This document shows, piece by piece, positions 4,845 to 6,961 of a stretch of 6,961 nt of DNA. Both the position numbers and the translations under genes were made by a program. The notes under the pieces are model-generated. The model worked only from the letters and a program-made list of their open reading frames with translations, did no database searches and was not told the origin of the DNA. Source of the DNA: Anaerolineaceae bacterium (GTDB taxonomy: Bacteria; Chloroflexota; Anaerolineae; Anaerolineales; Anaerolineaceae); NCBI GenBank assembly GCA_003501835.1, contig DNOU01000104.1:2147-9107 (forward strand), read 5' to 3'. Each line of letters starts with the position of its first letter. Position 1 is the first letter of the stretch.

Positions 4845-5228
4845 ATGGCGGAAGTCAAACCAAAGCGATCACGCCTCCAAACCACGCTTCTCGCGATCAT
4901 CCTGGCAACCATCCCCTTTTATCTCCTGGGATTGGTCGTTCTTTGGGTCGGAGGAGCAGCCCTGGCTGCCCGGACCACCGCCACTCCCACCGCCACGCAG
5001 GAGGAGGTTGTTCAACCGAGCATCACCCCCAGCCCCTTCACGGCAACCCCCACCCTGTTTACTCCCACGATCACAGAAACACCCACCACCACACCCACGT
5101 TTACCGTGACGGCAACTTATTTCATTCCTTCTTCCACTCCATCGGTGACGCCTCTCCCCAGCCAAACGCCAACGCCCACGGCTGCTACTGAAACCTCTGA
5201 AATCCCTGAACCCCCCACAAATCCCTAG
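4845..5228 (+). CDS. Membrane-anchored Thr/Pro-rich protein of unknown function
   Basis: A 127-residue protein with a basic N-terminus (KPKRSR), one long hydrophobic segment at about 14-40, and then an extended low-complexity tail. Of the 84 residues from position 44 on, 28 are Thr and 18 are Pro, in irregular TPT, TATPT and TETPT units. The topology suggests an N-terminal signal anchor with the tail outside the cell. Such tails are common in surface proteins of Anaerolineae and Actinobacteria, where Thr/Pro linkers span the envelope or carry O-glycans. No folded domain follows, which is unusual because these linkers normally connect to one. The only in-frame start after the TGA at 4818 is ATG 4845. 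GGAGAG (4828-4833) is rather far upstream (about 11-13 bases), and the mRNA may be nearly leaderless. The stop lies 13 bases before the first M42 gene, so the two may be cotranscribed. Function unknown. Confidence 0.75.
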   Translation: MAEVKPKRSRLQTTLLAIILATIPFYLLGLVVLWVGGAALAARTTATPTATQEEVVQPSITPSPFTATPTLFTPTITETPTTTPTFTVTATYFIPSSTPSVTPLPSQTPTPTAATETSEIPEPPTNP

Positions 5229-5241
5229 GACATTACCCCTC

Positions 5242-6306
5242 ATGATAGAACTCAGCCCATTCATAAAGAAATTGATCTCCCTCCCAGGTCTTTCAGGTTA
5301 TGAGGATCCGGTTCGGGATGTGATCGCAGAAACCTGGAAACCCCTGGTGGATGAAATGAGCATAAGCAAACTGGGAAGCCTTCACGGATTGCGTCGTGCT
5401 GCCACCCCCGGAACCCACCCGTCCATTCTGCTGGCTACCCACATGGATGCCGTGGGCATGCTGGTGACATCCGTGGAGGACGGCTGGATACGCGTAATGC
5501 AAATTGGTGGTCTCGACATGCGCATCCTTCCGGGACAATTGGTGAAGGTTCACGGGCAGCGCGACCTTCCCGGCATTTTGCAAATGATCCCTGACCGTCT
5601 GCAAAAAAAATCACGCGCCGGGTCTCCCCCCGAAATCACTGACCTGTTCATCGATGTCGGGTTGGGTGCTCGCGAGGTGAAACGCCTGGTGAAATTGGGA
5701 GATCTGGTTTCCTTTGCTCAAACCCCGATCGAGATCACCGGAGAAGTCATTGCCGGTCACAGCCTCGATAACCGGGCCTCAGTGGCCGCTCTCACCATTT
5801 GCCTGGACGAATTGAGGAAGGTTGAACTGGATTGGGACCTCTGGGCGGTTGCCACAGTACAGGAAGAGACCGGTTTGCTGGGAGCGAAGACAAGCTCATT
5901 TGAACTTTACCCGGACATCGCAGTGGCGATTGATGTGACCTTTGCCAAGGGTCCCGGCAGTAATGATCACCGGTCTTTCCCAATGGGAAAAGGTCCCACC
6001 ATCGGGATCGGAGCCAACATTCACCCTGCGCTGGTGGAGAAATTCAAAGCCACTGCAGAAGAGATGGACCTGCCATACGCCATCGAAACCATGCCCAGGA
6101 GCTCAGGCACTGACGGTATGGGCATGCAAGGGACTGCTGAAGGCATCCCGGTAATGGTGATTGGCATTCCACTGCGCTACATGCACACCCCCCTCGAGAT
6201 GGTTGCGTTGAAAGACATCCAGCGTGCCGGAAGGCTGCTTGCGAGATTCATTATGAAGCTCGAATCGGATTCAATGGAGAAAATCTTTGCGGAGTCAAGA
6301 GCATGA
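5242..6306 (+). CDS. M42 family metallo-aminopeptidase (first of a tandem pair)
   Basis: Cytoplasmic dinuclear metallopeptidase of the M42 clan (TET aminopeptidase, FrvX/YsdC/glutamyl aminopeptidase type), normally a dodecameric tetrahedron that trims peptides released by larger proteases. The 354 residues are full length. Catalytic set in order: H67 and D69 in ATHMDAVG, D176 in HSLDNRA (bridging metal ligand), E208/E209 in VQEETGLLGA (general base and metal ligand), D231 in AIDVTFA, and H315 in RYMHTPLEM. All are intact. The segment between about 75 and 165 corresponds to the PDZ-like dimerisation domain. The loop usually read as GxxxxPxH is atypical here (MIPDRLQKKSRAG), which may alter the substrate chamber. 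AGGA (5227-5230) lies 11 bases before the ATG, a weak site, and overlaps the TAG of the preceding gene. Its TGA overlaps the next M42 start. Substrate preference cannot be read from sequence. Confidence 0.93.
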   Translation: MIELSPFIKKLISLPGLSGYEDPVRDVIAETWKPLVDEMSISKLGSLHGLRRAATPGTHPSILLATHMDAVGMLVTSVEDGWIRVMQIGGLDMRILPGQLVKVHGQRDLPGILQMIPDRLQKKSRAGSPPEITDLFIDVGLGAREVKRLVKLGDLVSFAQTPIEITGEVIAGHSLDNRASVAALTICLDELRKVELDWDLWAVATVQEETGLLGAKTSSFELYPDIAVAIDVTFAKGPGSNDHRSFPMGKGPTIGIGANIHPALVEKFKATAEEMDLPYAIETMPRSSGTDGMGMQGTAEGIPVMVIGIPLRYMHTPLEMVALKDIQRAGRLLARFIMKLESDSMEKIFAESRA

Positions 6307-6961
6307 GCCCAATACCATCCACCACGAAATCGCTGCCCAAAATTGGACCTGCGCAGATCGCTCTGCTTGAAGAATTGAGCAATGCTGTCTCGGTTTCAGG
6401 CGACGAGAGGGAGGTACGCAAGATCGTCATCCAGGCGGTCAGGCCTTACGTGGATGACCTGCGTGTCGACGCCATGGGTAATGTGTTGGTCACCTGCAAA
6501 TCCAGCGTGAAGAACCCGCTGCGGGTGATGCTGGATGCGCACATGGACGAAGTGGGATTCATGATCGTCGAGGATGAAGGCGAAGGTATTTACTCCTTCG
6601 AGGTCGTCGGCGGCGTGGACGAGCGTCAGCTTCCCGGCAAACCCGTCTGGGTGGGGAAAGATCGTCTCCCCGGGGTGATTGGCGCCAAACCCATTCACCT
6701 GGTCGAAAAAGGGGAAGCCCATTCTGCCATTCCGGTATCCAGCCTGAAAGTGGATCTTGGTCCGGCAAACGCAGGCAGGGTATCCCCGGGTGATTACGGC
6801 ACATTTGCCACCCGTTTCCAGCGGTCCGGTCCCAGCCTGATGGGCAAGGCGTTGGACGACCGTATAGGCGTGGCAACCTTGATCGAACTGATCAGGCGTC
6901 ATCCCGTGAATATCGAGCTTGTGGCAGCTTTCACCGTGCAGGAGGAACTTGGTCTGCGCGG
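6303..6961 (+). CDS. Second M42 family metallo-aminopeptidase, 5' part (cut by window edge)
   Basis: Paralogue of the preceding peptidase; 219 residues are visible before the window ends. Metal ligands so far: H80 and D82 in LDAHMDEVG, D185 in KALDDRIG, and E214/E215 in VQEELGLRG. The remaining aspartate and the C-terminal histidine lie beyond the edge. It keeps features the first copy lacks: GGVDERQLPG followed by GVIGAKPIHL, the common M42 pattern with PxH. The N-terminus has an extra 15-20 residues (SPIPSTTKSLPKIGPAQ) before the usual helix. The start codon overlaps the upstream stop as ATGA (6303-6306), a classic translational coupling arrangement. The two copies are clearly diverged, so this is an old pair and not a recent duplication. 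They may form a mixed particle or have complementary specificities; that is inference. Confidence 0.92.
   Translation, partial: MSPIPSTTKSLPKIGPAQIALLEELSNAVSVSGDEREVRKIVIQAVRPYVDDLRVDAMGNVLVTCKSSVKNPLRVMLDAHMDEVGFMIVEDEGEGIYSFEVVGGVDERQLPGKPVWVGKDRLPGVIGAKPIHLVEKGEAHSAIPVSSLKVDLGPANAGRVSPGDYGTFATRFQRSGPSLMGKALDDRIGVATLIELIRRHPVNIELVAAFTVQEELGLR

Noticed and set aside
5603..5632. A second in-frame A_AAA_AAA heptamer (within A8) in the first M42 gene, followed by a possible CGGG/CCCG hairpin
   Set aside because: There is no SD-like stimulator, the stem is only 4 bp, and the -1 frame ends at a TGA at 5640-5642 after about ten codons. The zero frame carries the conserved M42 residues beyond. 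It probably reflects Gln-Lys-Lys codon choice, though low-level slippage is possible.
6396..6902. Antisense open frame (168 codons) opposite the second M42 gene
   Set aside because: The forward strand has the M42 metal ligands in frame; the reverse translation is featureless.

Overview
The window looks like the chromosome of a non-phototrophic, probably anaerobic bacterium of the Chloroflexota, most likely Anaerolineae. That placement is an inference. It rests on an archaeal-type aspartyl-tRNA synthetase, a split methylmalonyl-CoA mutase with a free B12-binding subunit beside MeaB, a small DUF4190 membrane protein, a membrane-anchored Thr/Pro-rich protein, and paired M42 aminopeptidases. No mobile element, CRISPR array, rRNA or tRNA was seen.

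Layout. Positions 1-1975 are read leftwards: the B12-binding mutase subunit (1975-1574), meaB (1555-551), then aspS (from 482, cut by the window edge). A probable -10 box and a short region with a tandem 11-bp repeat separate this block from rightward genes. These are a DUF4190 protein (2171-2464) closed by a terminator, then a chelatase AAA+/von Willebrand A locus (2616-4714) closed by a second terminator. A Thr/Pro-rich membrane protein (4845-5228) follows with its own promoter, then two M42 peptidases (5242-6306 and 6303 to the edge) overlapping by ATGA.

The most striking feature is at 3690-3737, at the junction of the chelatase ATPase and vWA reading frames. An in-frame A_AAA_AAA heptamer is preceded by a Shine-Dalgarno-like AGGAAGG and followed, after six bases that include the zero-frame TAA, by a perfect all-GC 6-bp hairpin. 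This is the architecture of a programmed -1 ribosomal frameshift. Normal decoding gives a 367-residue ChlI-like AAA+ subunit. Frameshifting gives a 699-residue ChlD-like protein (AAA+, acidic/proline-rich linker, vWA). One gene would thus supply both the small and medium chelatase subunits. The downstream frame has no convincing start or ribosome binding site of its own, and the bases between the stop and the vWA part still encode linker-like sequence.

How the genes fit together. In a non-phototroph, a ChlD-type protein most plausibly works with a CobN-type large subunit as a cobalt chelatase for cobalamin synthesis. The neighbouring mutase subunit and MeaB use and maintain B12. The window therefore may hold both B12 production and B12 use, although the CobN partner and the large mutase subunit lie outside it.
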